64,000 nucleotides of DNA from Ceratotherium simum simum (GCF_000283155.1 NW_004454283.1:296384-360383); one strand, 5' to 3'; positions 51,265-63,199 are shown, counted from the first letter of the stretch. Made by a program: numbers and translations. The notes: a model not told the origin generated them from the letters alone.

Positions 51265-51819
51265 NNNNNNNNNNNNNNNNNNNNNNNNNNNNNNNNNNNN
51301 NNNNNNNNNNNNNNNNNNNNNNNNNNNNNNNNNNNNNNNNNNNNNNNNNNNNNNNNNNNNNNNNNNNNNNNNNNNNNNNNNNNNNNNNNNNNNNNNNNNN
51401 NNNNNNNNNNNNNNNNNNNNNNNNNNNNNNNNNNNNNNNNNNNNNNNNNNNNNNNNNNNNNNNNNNNNNNNNNNNNNNNNNNNNNNNNNNNNNNNNNNNN
51501 NNNNNNNNNNNNNNNNNNNNNNNNNNNNNNNNNNNNNNNNNNNNNNNNNNNNNNNNNNNNNNNNNNNNNNNNNNNNNNNNNNNNNNNNNNNNNNNNNNNN
51601 NNNNNNNNNNNNNNNNNNNNNNNNNNNNNNNNNNNNNNNNNNNNNNNNNNNNNNNNNNNNNNNNNNNNNNNNNNNNNNNNNNNNNNNNNNNNNNNNNNNN
51701 NNNNNNNNNNNNNNNNNNNNNNNNNNNNNNNNNNNNNNNNNNNNNNNNNNNNNNNNNNNNNNNNNNNNNNNNNNNNNNNNNNNNNNNNNNNNNNNNNNNN
51801 NNNNNNNNNNNNNNNNNNN
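51265..51819. other. Assembly gap (555 N)
   Basis: An unresolved run of N inside the CpG island. By comparison with the human gene it should contain the PLXND1 start codon, about 30 residues of coding sequence, the 5'UTR and the core promoter. Confidence 0.99.
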
Positions 51820-51959
51820 GCGCTCGACTGTCGGGGGGTCGGGCCGCCCCGCGCCCTCCGCGACCCGCCGGCGCGGCGCCCGTGGCCCGAGGCTCCCTCT
51901 CCCGGCCCTGCCTCCGCCTCTGTCGCCCGCTCCTCTTGCGCCTTCCTTCCTTTTGGCCG

Positions 51960-52420
51960 CTTGGCCTGTCTCGCTCTGGTTTGTTCTCTCGTTTCCTTCC
52001 TCTCTTTCTCCCCGCGGTCCCTGTCTCTCTCCCTCTCCGTGTGTGTCCCTCTCAGTGTCTCCCCGTCTCTCTCTAACCCCCCAACTCCGTGCGTGCTGTC
52101 TCTCTCCTTTTCTGCCTCCGCTTCTCCTTCTCTCTCGCTCTCCCGTCCCTGTCACTCGCCTCCATCCTTTATCCCCTGCCTCATTCTCCCTCTCCCCTCT
52201 CTGTTCTTCTGTCCCTGGCTTTCTCCTTCTCTCCGTGGCTCCCTCTGCTTCCTCCCCTCTGGACCGTCTGCCTCTCTCCCCATCCCTCTGGCCCCTCTCC
52301 CCTCCATCTCTGTCTACCCTCTTCTCTCCTCTGCCTTCCTCATCCTCGGCCCTCCCTGTCCCTCCCCGTCTCACACTCAGGGTCTCTCCCCTTCCACTCC
52401 CTTTCGCGGGACGCTGTCCA
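51960..52420. repeat. CT-rich low-complexity tract upstream of promoter
   Basis: About 450 bp of nearly pure pyrimidine on the plus strand (TCTCTCTCC, CCTCTC and similar), so GA-rich in gene orientation. It directly adjoins the distal edge of the CpG island. Confidence 0.85.
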
Positions 52421-52984
52421 GGCCTTAGACCCCAGGGTCAGGGCACGCCCAGGGCCAGCCAGGCCGGAGGCACCACCCCTTCAGACCCCATGATCTGTTC
52501 CCCAAACTCCATCCCCATAAGAGAGGTTTTACAAGTGGCAGAGACTGAGGGACCAATTCAAGGGTCAGATGCATAAACCAGGAAAACAGGGAAAGAGGAG
52601 CGATTTGAGGCCTGTGCCAGGCCAGGGAGCAGGCCGGGTGGGTCAGCGACATCCAGAGTGAGGCCTTGGTCCTGGTGGCGAGTGGCCCCTGGAGGCCCAC
52701 AGTTGCCTCCTGTGGAGACCCAGCCCTGTGGGCCGCTGCCCTTTACCCCCCACACCTCACCGGGCACTACCTCTCTATTCAGGCTCTGGAAGGACTGAAA
52801 ATCCTCCCAGATTTAGTGGAAGAAAGATCAGCCACTTGTGAGCTGCCACTGGGCCCGCTTCTCCTTTCGCCTGGAAGGAGAAAGTAGGCGCTGGGGTGGG
52901 AGTCAGACAGTGATGACTCCAAGGTCACAGAGCCTGTATGGTGAGCTCCACAGTCTGTGGCATGGGGAGTGTTCAAACATGGCC

Positions 52985-53160
52985 TGACCCGCACCGGCCA
53001 CTGTGCTAAGCACTTTATATGTATTGACTCACTTCGTCCTCACAGCCACTCTCTGAGGCTGGTCCTATTATGCCATCTTCCACATTCAGAACCCGGGGCC
53101 CCAGAGGTGAAGGTACCAGGCCCACTTGCACAGCTGGTAAGGAGCAGAGCTACAATGATT
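52985..53160 (-). mobile_element. MIR SINE fragment
   Basis: GTGCTAAGCACTTTATATGT, CTCACTTCGTCCTCACAGCC and CCCACTTGCACAGCTGGTAA. Confidence 0.75.
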
Positions 53161-53689
53161 GAAACTCCCAAACCTCCCCCAACCCCAGGCCAGGTCTGGC
53201 ATCTCAGAACGGGGGGCTCCCATCAGACCCCCAACTGCCACATGGGGCCCCATGGCCCTTGCTCTGAGGCCTGACCTCACTAGTTCCTACCTGGCCAGGA
53301 AGGAAGGACAGGAGGTTTCTCTGTTCCCCACAGGGTAGGCAGGAAGGGCCAGGCCTACAGCTGTCCCCTACTTCCCTCACCCCAACACCCTCGCCTTCCT
53401 GCCATCAGCATTTGCCTGCCTTTTTCCAACCCCCTCCATCCCCGGTCTGGCCACTGCTTTGACGGCCAGCAGTGTTCAACTGCAGTAAATCGGAGGCTCT
53501 GCCCTTCTTCCGCCGGTGGGGGGGATCAAGGCCACTCAGGGGACAGCACCTCCATCTCTGGGTGGGGAGGGCTCATGTTGTGCCACCAGTGGGAGCAACT
53601 GGGGAACCTGGCAGAGGGGCAGGAGGCTGCCCTAATGTCCCTCCCCCCACCCCTTCTCACAGCCGTCCCCATCAGTCCATCTGTCTGTC

Positions 53690-53915
53690 TCTCTCTGGGT
53701 CTTATCTTTCTCTAGCCTTCCCCACCCCATCTCTGTTTTCGTCTGTCTTTTTGCTCCTCCCACTTTCTCTCTCTCTTTGTCTCTCTCTCTCCCCCAGTCT
53801 CTTCCCACCTCCCTCTCTTTCCACTCTCTGTCTCTTTGTATGTGTCTCTCCTACCTCTCTGTGTCTCTGTCTCTCTCCTTATCCCGCACCCCTCTCTCCC
53901 TCCCTCGCCCCTCCT
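53690..53915. repeat. CT-rich low-complexity tract
   Basis: TCTCTCTGTCTC-type repeats on the plus strand, a second pyrimidine tract upstream of PLXND1. Confidence 0.85.
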
Positions 53916-54124
53916 AGCTTCCTTCCTGTCTCCGGGCTCATCTTGCCACATCCTGCAGCTCCCCCCACTGAGCTTTGACGATAATGCTCTGCGTCCTCAC
54001 AGCTCAGCCTGGCGCACAGTGGATGGTTCCGGCACTTTGGACACACTACCTGCCAAGCTGAGTGCTGGACTCAGGAGCTGCCCGGCCTGGGGCTATGCAG
54101 GGCTAGGTTAGACTGCAGAGGGCA

Positions 54125-54335
54125 CGGCCAGGGTCCAAGTGTCCTGGCATAAGCTGGAGGTGGAAGTGCTGTGTGGCCTAGGGCAAGGCACTTGCCTTCT
54201 CTGAGCCTCAGTTTCCTCGTCTGTAGAACAAGGTCAATCATAATAGCACACTGGCCCCTGGGAGGTTGTGAGACTTGAAGAACATAACGTACCAGAAAGC
54301 ACGGTGCCAGACACATGGCAGGCACTGGGCAAAGG
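54125..54335 (+). mobile_element. MIR SINE
   Basis: GGGCAAGGCACTTGCCTTCT, CTGAGCCTCAGTTTCCTCGT and AAGCACGGTGCCAGACACAT. Confidence 0.83.
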
Positions 54336-55012
54336 CAGTTTCTCTCCCCTTACATTGAGCAATGGCCCACCAGGGCCCCACTTCCTGTCATGAGTGCTCG
54401 CGGTGGCTAGCAAAGCCGCCATCCACCAAGGGCTAAGGGCTGCATCCAGCACTGCCCTGCACGGCCTCATGCCATCTTCACAGCTAGCTGACAAGGCAGG
54501 ATCATTGGACCCGTTTCACAGATGGAGAAACTGAGGGGCATTAGCAAGGTGAGGATGTGAACCCAGTCTGTCTTCAGATCCTGTGCTTCCTCCCCCGCAC
54601 CCGTTAGCTAGGAGCTCCTTCAGGCCAGGACAGGTCTGGGGGCAGCTATGCTATACCCCTGGCTGGGCAGAAGAGGTGCCAGTAACTATTGGCTGAAGGA
54701 AGGAAGAAAGGAATGAATGAACTCGCATCTTCCCTGGCCTGCTAAGATGCTGTGGGTGTCCTCCCAGAAGGGATTTTAGAGGGAACCTAAGGGGAGATTG
54801 ATGGCACCCAGCAGAGGGTGGTTAGGTGGCACCCAGAATTAACTAACTCTGAATTAACTCACCCAGATTAACCAACCCTGGATTAACTATCAGCTCACCC
54901 TGTGATTCGGGCCCTTCTCATTTTTGTTCAAATCTTCTGATTAGATGGAGGAGAAGGTCTCTGTTTTGGGGGTTGTGTGTCTTTATCACCTCTGTAACAT
55001 TTGTCACTGTCC

Positions 55013-55227
55013 TTTTTTTTTTTTTTTGTAATTTTATTTATTTATTTTTCCCCCAAAGCCCCAGTAAAAAGTTGTACATCATAGCTGCACATCCTTCTAG
55101 TTGCTGTATGTGGGACGCGGCCTCAGCACGGCCAGAGAAGTGGTGCGTTGGTGCGTGCCCGGATCCGAACCTGGGCCACCAGCAGCGGAGCATGCGCACC
55201 TAACCGCTAAGCCACGGGGCCGGCCCC
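55013..55227 (-). mobile_element. ERE SINE, short form
   Basis: Minus-oriented copy with the same head and CAACTAGAAGG middle as the long form, but it ends after GGGGCTTTGGGGG in an (AAAT)n-type tail and lacks the TTAGCT tail module. The target-site duplication TGTCACTGTCC is perfect. Confidence 0.93.
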
Positions 55228-57419
55228 TGTCACTGTCCATTTTTAATAGCAAGAGGGTCTCAAGCTTGGTGCTGTTGACATGGGCATTCTAGAATGTACT
55301 TATAGTTCTTTGTTTTCTTTATATATTTCCTCGTTTAGGCAAGTGATACTGTGTTTCCAAGTACGATAATGATGAAAAGCTTGCTTGATAAATGCATTTA
55401 TTGAAGTTTTTAAAACATGAGTTAATTTAAAGACAAAGATGAAGTAGGTCATAATCCAGGTGATGCAAAATGCCGGAAACCTGGGACATGTCAGCCTAAC
55501 GTAGTGCCTTTGTCGATGAGGACGCGGCAGTCCAGACGGGGCAGCTCCGTGCCTGGGAACCAGTGGTCAGTGGCCAGGCTGGCCCAGCGAAGGCAAGCCC
55601 GGGCCTTCCACCACTGCCGGGGCGGGGCCCCCTCCTGCCCTGGTCATCTCCAGCCATCTGGCTACCCAGGGCAGAGCCGTGAGGAGGAGGAAATGTTTTC
55701 CTTCTTCAGTTGGAAAAAATAACAGTGGGGCCTGGGCTGTGCTGGGAGGAGGGGGCTCCTGCCTCCCTTCCCTTGGGCCTGGCCTCAGAGAACGCTTCCC
55801 CTGCAGGCAACGCTCCTGACACGCTGACCGCCCCAAGTGCAACCTTGGTGACAGGAAGGTGCTGGAAACAGAATCCTCCGAGGCAGCCCAGCACGCCCAG
55901 CGTGGGCCTGGATGGTGCCAGGAGCCATCACTGTGGCTTCTCGGGGGCTTCACCCATCTGGTTTCTTCCTGGGAGCCACTCTGAGAGGTGGGTCTTATCA
56001 TCCCCGTTTCACAGATGGGGACACTGAGGGTGGGGGAGTGCCACCACTTGCCTACAGCTGCACAGCTCACCAGCCTCCACAGCCTGCTCTTGGCCACTGC
56101 GTCCCAGGCCCAACTCTGCCCCTCACCACCTGTGTGGCCTTGGTGGCACCAGCCCTCTTCGAGCCTCAGTTGCCCTATCTGGAAAAGGGGAGCGTAAACT
56201 CACAGCTGCGGTCAGGATGGAAGACATCTGCGTGTCAGGGTGCCGGGCATGTCAGGCAGTGTGGCTTCCCTGACCTTCCAGCTCTGAAACACGGGTCCTG
56301 CCCCCAGACTGCTCAAATTCACCATCTGTACCCACTCAGGAGAGCCCCCACTGCGATAATGGTACCATCCTCATGGCAGCTGCACGGAGGCCTGTCATCG
56401 GGACACGCCAGTAAGGGCTCAGATGCGCAAGAGCATCTCATTTAATTAACCCTCCACCAGGTCTCCCTCCCCTCTTCTCATAAATGTGGGTGCCAAGGCT
56501 CAGAGAGGCCTAGAGCCTTGCCCAAGGTCACACAGCAAACAGGTGGCCCAAAGTGACCCCTGCCCCCTCTCTAGCCTGCATTGCCCTTCCACGTGGGATC
56601 TCCTGTCATTGCCACCATGTCCTACTGGAGTGGCCCAGGAGGGGCCAGGGTGACCCTCAAGTGGCAGCTCTGACAGGAGACACAGCACCCTTCACGCTAA
56701 CGCATGTTTGTTGCAGACAGTCGGTGCTGCTGGCACGGCTTTGTTGGCATTTCCCCACTACAGACGCCATGGAACGGAGGGTTTTGCCCCCTTTCGGAGT
56801 TCTAGAGCGCTCCCTCCTGCCTCCGTTGGATGCCACCCTGCGAGTGGGATGGGGAGGGGGTGGTGGCCTTCTAGGTCTGGTTTCAGGGCTCAGGAGGGGT
56901 GGCCTGCCCTTGCCGGTGGAGACAAGCTCCCTGGTCATCTCTCTGTCTTTGTGTCCCCGTGGGACTGGAGGAAATGGCTCTAATTCCTGTGTGTGAGAGA
57001 CGCCCTCTCCCTCTCCCGACTCCGGGCCCGTCCTTGCCCTCCGTGGTGGGGACCCGCAGCCCCTGCACCCATCCGGGCGCCTGGCTTGCTGAGCCCCCGG
57101 CGTGGCCCCTTTGTGCTCTGTGAGGCGGATAATGGGCGGCATTCTCAGACGTCCAGTCATGGGTCTGGGCCGTGAAAGGACCCAGCAGCTCCACACTGAG
57201 GCCTCTGTCCAACAGCAACGGCGGAGGGGCAAGGCCGCCCCAGGGGCCCCCACCCACATTCCCGGGCTGCCACATTCTCCGGGGGACAGCCGCCCAGAGC
57301 AGGCTGAGGGGCAGGCGATTCCTGAGTGGACAGTGGGTGCTCCATGAATGTGTTCCCCGTGACAGGAGCCACAGGGCGGCAGGGGAAGCCCAGAGCTGAG
57401 GAGGATGGGGAATCACGTG

Positions 57420-57600
57420 GGCTGAGCACCTACTGTGCACCAGACACCTCCCAGCCAATCCTTGCAAAAACCATCGAAGTTCACTGCTGTCGATCCCATT
57501 TGATGGATGAGGAAACTGAGGCTCAGAGAGGCGAGGCCATGGTCCTGGATGTGAACCCAGGTCTGTCTGACCATGCTCATTCCAGCAGATGTTGAGTGAG
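57420..57600 (-). mobile_element. MIR SINE fragment
   Basis: GAGCACCTACTGTGCACCAG, GATGAGGAAACTGAGGCTCA and TGTGAACCCAGGTCTG. Confidence 0.8.
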
Positions 57601-58273
57601 CACCTACTGTGTGCCCTGGGGACACAGCAGTGACCATGCCCTGTGGCAGCAGGGTTGAGGGGATACATAGAGGAGCATTCAGACAACCAGCCTACGGGAG
57701 CAAGCAAGGCAGGCTTCCCAGGGCAAGTGGCGCTTGAGCCAGGCTTATGGAGCACTCATAGGATTATTGAGTATCCAACATGAACTCCATCTTATCTTCA
57801 CGTGGCAGGGACTGTGAGGCCCTTTTACAGAGGGGAGACTGAGGCTCAGAGAGGAGAAGTGACTTGCTTGGGTCCACCCAGCTGCTCAAGGTGGAGCTGG
57901 AGTTTTCACCTAGGTCTGGCTGTCCCTTCTTCTCCAGGAGCAGGGCCCAGGGCAGGGTAAGTGGGACCTCGGTCAAGGCTATGGAGTTGTCCTCCTGTGG
58001 TCCTGGGCCTGGGTTTGCAGCGCAGTCCTCTGCGGCCTGTCTGTGTGAGCCGGGATGAGTCCCTTCGCCTCTCCGGATCTCAGCGTCCACCTGTGAAGTG
58101 AGGCTAGGAGTCGCTACCGCTCCGGCCTCAGAGATCAGAGATGAGCCCTACAGAGCGTGTAGCCGGCTCTGGCCCATGGTCAGTACTCAGTCAGTGACAG
58201 TTAGGATTCAAGTAGTTGATGGGGAGGAGGCGTTGCTGCTCCGGCCCTCCTCACAGCTCTGACTCCTGGGAAG

Positions 58274-58312
58274 CCCTGCCCCGCCCTGCCCCGCCCTGCC
58301 CCGCCCTGCCCC
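58274..58312. repeat. 10-bp GC-box-like tandem repeat
   Basis: Consecutive copies of CCGCCCTGCC in the upstream flank, each carrying a CCGCCC core. Confidence 0.95.
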
Positions 58313-58689
58313 AGGGCTGGATGGAGCTCAGAGCTGGCTTGGGTTTTTGTCAGATGCCCACAAGGGCAGCTCTTTCTCTGCCCTGTCCCCCTCCTCGCTG
58401 CAGCCAGGGCCTCATCGCAAGACCCTTTTGCCCCCAGCAGACACCCTCCCCTGGGCCTCAGTTTCCTCTTCTGTAAAATGTGATGATGTATCTCTCCCCC
58501 AGCAGAGCTGGCCGGTGACGTCTGGTCTCGGCTCAGGGCAGGAGCTGGCTCTTTCCTCAGGGGCCCCTGGGGTCCGGTGCTCAGTAGCCGCCAGTGCTCC
58601 GGCACAACCTCTGCCTCCCCAGTGCCCCTCACTGCTCTGGCAGACAACAAAACAACGCAATTCCTGTACTTCCACAGCCCTGCTCTGGG

Positions 58690-58858
58690 CCGGGCCCAGT
58701 TCTAAGCACCTTGCATATATTAATTTATTTAAACCTCACCACAACTCTACAAAGAAGGTGACATTATCATAACCATTTACGGGTGGGGATACTGAGGCAC
58801 AAGGCAGTGTGGTGACTTGCCTGAGGTCACCAGCTGGTACATGGTGGAGCCTGGATTC
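58690..58858 (-). mobile_element. MIR SINE fragment
   Basis: AAGCACCTTGCATATATTAA, CTCACCACAACTCTACAAAG and CCTGAGGTCACCAGCTGG. The ERE at 58875 inserted at its right end. Confidence 0.8.
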
Positions 58859-58874
58859 CAGATTCCTTGTTCTT

Positions 58875-59119
58875 TTTTTTTTTTTGGTGAGGAAGATTAG
58901 CCCTGAGCTAACATCTGTTGCCAATCCTCCTCTTTTTGCTGAGGAAGATTGGCCTTGGGCTAACATCTGTGCACTTCTCTCTCTACTTTTTATGTGGGAT
59001 GCTGCCACAGCATGGCTTGATAAGTGGTGCATAGGTCCGCACCCAGGATCTGAACCTGCAAACCCCGGGCCGCAGAATCGGAGCACGCGAACCAACCACT
59101 ACGCCACTGGGCCAGCCCC
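58875..59119 (-). mobile_element. ERE SINE, classical form
   Basis: Minus-oriented copy with a perfect 15-nt target-site duplication AGATTCCTTGTTCTT (58860-58874 and 59120-59134). It inserted at the end of a MIR fragment. Confidence 0.95.
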
Positions 59120-61539
59120 AGATTCCTTGTTCTTAATAAACTTGAGTCTCCACAGCCCCTGCCCCATTACCCAGGCCCCAGTGCCAGTGGGCCCAGTGGG
59201 TTCTCTAAGCCTCGGCCTGGCACAGACACCCACTTCAGACCCAGTCCCACCCCGTAAGGTTTCCTGGCCCCCTTTATGCCCCAGTAAACTTCTGAGAACT
59301 TTTTCCCCACCTTTGATGCTCCCTGAGAGCCCCTGGCAGGGATGAAGCCATTCCTGGAAGCATCAGAGCTGCTGACAGACAGGCAGGGATAGGTTGAAAT
59401 CCAGGGGAGCCTGTTTCCCCACCAGGCCGTCTCCCTTCCGGCTGCCCCCACACCTCACCACCTGGTTATGGCCAATCCAGCCAGGACCAACAAGGCCCCA
59501 CTGGTCTCCTGAAAACACTGCTGGGTCAGGAAAGGGAAGGGCTGCCCTGCAAGGGAGTGAGTGCCCACCGCAGGGGCCCCAGAGAGGGAGCTCCTGCCCT
59601 AGCACGGCCTGACACTGGGCGGGTTCCCACTCCGGCTGAGTGCTTGCTGCATGCCGAGCACACGCGTGAACTGCGTCAATCCTCGCTGCTCTGGGACAGG
59701 GCAGCTGAGCCGCGCTCTCCCGTTCAGCTGCACACGGGGAGTGTGGGAGAGGCTGGCATGGAGGAGCAGCGCCCAGGTCTTACTGGCCCTGTGGCCCTGT
59801 GACTCCCTAAAGAGAACCCAGCATCTAGAGATGTGTTTCCTCTCTTGGTTTCTTTGTGAACTTGTATGCATCCCTCAAGACCCAGCCCAAATGTCACCTC
59901 CTCTGCAAAGTTTTTCGTAGTGATCTCCTAGGTGTCCCTCAAGGCCTAGTTTAAATGGCCCTTCTGAGAAGACTTCCTTGAGCCAAGAAGCAGCATCAGA
60001 AGCTCCCCCATGAAACTGCTTATCACACAGTAGGAGGGCATATGTCTTCCCCAGCGGACTGGGAGATCTTCCAGGGTGGGGCACGTGGTCAGTCACTCCC
60101 AGTAGATGTGGGGATGCGTGGATGGCTGGTGTATCACCACCCCAGGATGTCTGCCGAGCAGACGGGAGGGTCAGGTTAGCTGCTGGAGGCCCCTCCCTGG
60201 GCAGTGCCAGACAGACTCTGCCCAAGCTGCCTCCCTGACCTCGTTTTGTCCATGTGGCCACACTGACCCCCCCTTCACGAGACAAGGCCATCCTGCTCTG
60301 CCCGCCTCAGCCTGGGAGACCCACTGGCCCTCAAAGTGACCTCTCACCCCTGATTCCTGCTGCAGTTCTGAGGGTCCTGTCCCCTCCAGGCAAAATCCTG
60401 GGTGGAATAAAACACTGGCACAGAGTCCTTCATTCATTCATTCAACGACCGTTGACTAAGCGCCTACTGAGTGCCAGGCACTGGGGATATTATGGGGGCC
60501 CCACAGGCATGGTCCCTGTCCTCAGCCCAGTCTCATAGCCCAGACTTTAACCAAATAACTCAAATAATTACATAACTGCAAAGGGTCACCCATCCTACGA
60601 AGGGTGATGCCAGGTTCTTCTAGGAGAGTTTCTCATGGGGGGACTTGAGCCCGCCTTGGGTTCAGTGAGGGCTTCCCTGAGGCAGTGCCCCTTGAGCTGA
60701 GATCTGCAGGATGCCGAGGAGTTAGGAAGGTGAAGGGAGAGCTTTCCTGACATGGGGACGATGACGAAGGCCTGGAGGTGAGCACGGCGCTGAGCCCCCG
60801 GGGAACAGAAAGGAGGCCCATGGGGGCCGACCAGAGAAGGTGAGGGTGGGGGATCTGCCTGAGGCTGGAGGGCTGGGCAGGGCCAGGGAGAGCCCTGTGA
60901 CCACACCGTGAGCCCGGGAAGCTAGAGATGGCTTTCAGAGGGAGAAGGGCAGGGGCAGAATGGACTGAGGGAGCCATGGAGGGGCCTCTGCAGACGGCCA
61001 GGCAGGTGACGACAGGGGCCTGGACAGGTGGTGGCAGAGGCGGAGGAGGAATAAGACAGCCCAAGGGCTATTTAGGAGGTGGGATCACCAAGACTGGGGT
61101 GTTTGGATGGGGGTGGTAAGGAGAGGGAGGCTCCAGGTGGGGCCTTCCCAGGTCCTGGGCTTCACCAACCTGGGGTGCCTCTTTCTGTGTGGGAGAGCAC
61201 TGGGGGAGGAGCAGGTTGTGGGGGATCCAGAGCTGGTTTTAAGGGTAAGTTCCAGGGGCATCGTGGCTACAGGGGCCTCCAGGGTCACTGGGTGCAGACT
61301 CTGCCCTGCAGCATGCCACACAGACTCTCTACTCTGTTGGCACACTCCCACGGGTGGGAGCGTGCCGCCCCAGGCCGATGGCTCTAAAGGGGAAGGGCCT
61401 TCTCGCAGACAGCTGCCCAGGGAGGGTGGGGCCGGAGCCTGCTGACCCAGCTCCTAGCCCCCGGGACAGAGGCCTCAGGGGCCCCATGGGGCCCGCCCTT
61501 GTAATGAGCTTCCCCTACAACCTCCTCGGGGTTGCTCCC

Positions 61540-61645
61540 GGTGTATGTGTGCATGCAGGCGGGTGGGGTGAGGGAGCACGTGCACAGGTGTGGGGGGGTG
61601 TGCACATAAGTGGGGTGTGTTTGTGTACGTGGGGTGCATGTCGGG
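61540..61645. repeat. GT-rich low-complexity region
   Basis: Irregular GTGTGTG, GTGCA and GTACGTGGGG blocks in the upstream flank. Confidence 0.7.
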
Positions 61646-61929
61646 GTCATGTGTCCTCGGATGGGGATGCGGCACATGAGGTGTGAGTGTACGAGCAAAG
61701 GTCTGCACGTGTAACAGGCTGATGTGAGGGGCTGCACACGAGGGCTGCCGTGGGCATAGGGTCTGTGGTGCACGCTGGGGATTCAGGCCCTTAGAGGCCA
61801 TCAAGACCGTCTCAGTCAAGGCCATTGGTCCTGGTTCTGCTGCCCCCAGAGCTGGAGGAGGGTTTCCTCATGAAACTCCGTGATTTTTATGGTCAACCTT
61901 CAATAGCCCAATCTCTGCTTTTTAGTGTT

Positions 61930-62041
61930 CAGCCTGACCTTGGGTGGCCAGCCTCTGACCTTGGATGGTCTAGCCTCTGACCTTGAGTGGTCCATCCTCT
62001 GATTTTGGATGGTCTTGCCCCTGGCCTTGGATGGTCCAGCC
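61930..62041. repeat. Degenerate 22-bp minisatellite
   Basis: About five units of roughly CTCTGACCTTGGATGGTCTA in the upstream flank, varying at several positions. Confidence 0.85.
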
Positions 62042-62616
62042 CAGCAGGCCAGCCTGTGAGTAATTACTCAGCCTGGCCAAAGTCCCCTCTGTTGAGGAAC
62101 TTGGAACTGCTTCTTTAGGGACTTTTGGGTGACATCATCCCTCATCTTACTCAAGAGCAGCCTCCGCTGACCGCAGCCAGGAGTCTCAGCATGAGCCACC
62201 ATCCTTCGCCTGCACTTCCCCCCAGACTTCCCCCACCCCTAGTTAGAATTTGAGTCCCAAAGGCACAATAGTCCTGGAGTCCCTGGTGTGCAGATTAAGT
62301 CCCACCACAACCCTGACCTTCCTTCCCTGCCCTGTCCCCCTGGCTTAGTCTCCAGGGTGTCTCCAAGACTCAGCTCTGGCCTCTCTCCTTCCAGGCAGCC
62401 TTCCCAGACCTCCCAGGCAGGGTTAGACCTCCTCCTCTGGACTCCCACCGCATCCCGTGCTGCCACCATCAGAGCACCCACACCAGGTGACAATGTGTCT
62501 GTTGCTCCAGGTCCCCCGCCAGCCAGGGGCATCTCTGGATCTGGATCTTGTTGGGGGCATACCTGCGTCCCCTGCCTCATTGGGCGGAAGGTTGGACCCA
62601 AAGCAGGCTCACAGGG

Positions 62617-62642
62617 GTGAATGAATGAATGAATGAATGAAC
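62617..62642. repeat. (TGAA)n microsatellite
   Basis: Six consecutive TGAA units in the upstream flank. Confidence 0.95.
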
Positions 62643-63199
62643 AGGAGAGGAACGAATGTTCTCCCATCATTTTCTTGGCTGGTACCCGCTCCATACAGCT
62701 CCAGGGCCACCTTGACCCTCTCTCCTCCCACCTCCTGCAGATGCCTCCACCTGCACTCACCAACCTGCCAGGGAAGGTCGACACCCCTGCCGGGGCCTGG
62801 GGAGGGCTCGTGTGTGTAAAATACAGGTTTTCCTGTGAGGACGTGGCTTGACTGGGTTGACATTTACAGGCCAGTTGTGCCAGCCTCACCTCCACTCCCC
62901 TAGCTCAGGGCCATGGGCGGGGCGGGGGGTTGGGTACCGCAGAGTCCCGTGCTGTGTGGGAGGCCGTGGGGCCAGAGGGATCCCAGTCACATCCAGCTTC
63001 ACCGCTTCCCAACCGTGGGGCCTCGGACAGAGCCCTTCACCCTCTCAGCCTCTGTTCCCCCATGGGCAAGACGGGGGTGAGGCTGCGCCTCTCGGCCTCA
63101 CAGGAGCCTTGTTGCAACCTTGTCGCTCCTTGCCCAGCCCCTGGCACCTGGCAGAAGGTGAAGACCAACAAGGCCTGAGGTAGAAAAATACTTTTGGAA

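Larger units (their letters stand above)
49960..51960. promoter_or_regulatory. CpG island spanning PLXND1 exon 1 and promoter
   Basis: Dense CpG and very high GC on both sides of the gap, in contrast to the intron and upstream flank. On the gene strand the distal edge carries GGAAGGAAGG (about 51944-51954, ETS-like cores) and a GC-box-like GAGCGGGCG. TATA and the start site are not visible. The bounds are judged by eye. Confidence 0.85.

Noticed and set aside
50001..52076. Very long plus-strand open frame (about 690 codons) antisense to exon 1
   Set aside because: It crosses the N gap, where no stop can occur, and otherwise mirrors the CpG-rich coding exon of PLXND1. Its translation is an Arg/Gly/Glu-rich shadow with no recognisable domain.
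50485..52374. Long minus-strand open frame of about 629 codons through the gap
   Set aside because: It is in the wrong frame relative to plexin and is extended by the Ns; its alanine run is the CTG repeat read out of frame.
56883..57755. Minus-strand open frame of 290 codons in the upstream flank
   Set aside because: GC-rich sequence with no recognisable domain; the translation overlaps a MIR fragment at 57420-57600, so it is most likely a chance frame.
61930..62041. CRISPR-like array
   Set aside because: Mammalian DNA; the units are degenerate, directly adjacent and lack unique spacers, so it is a minisatellite.
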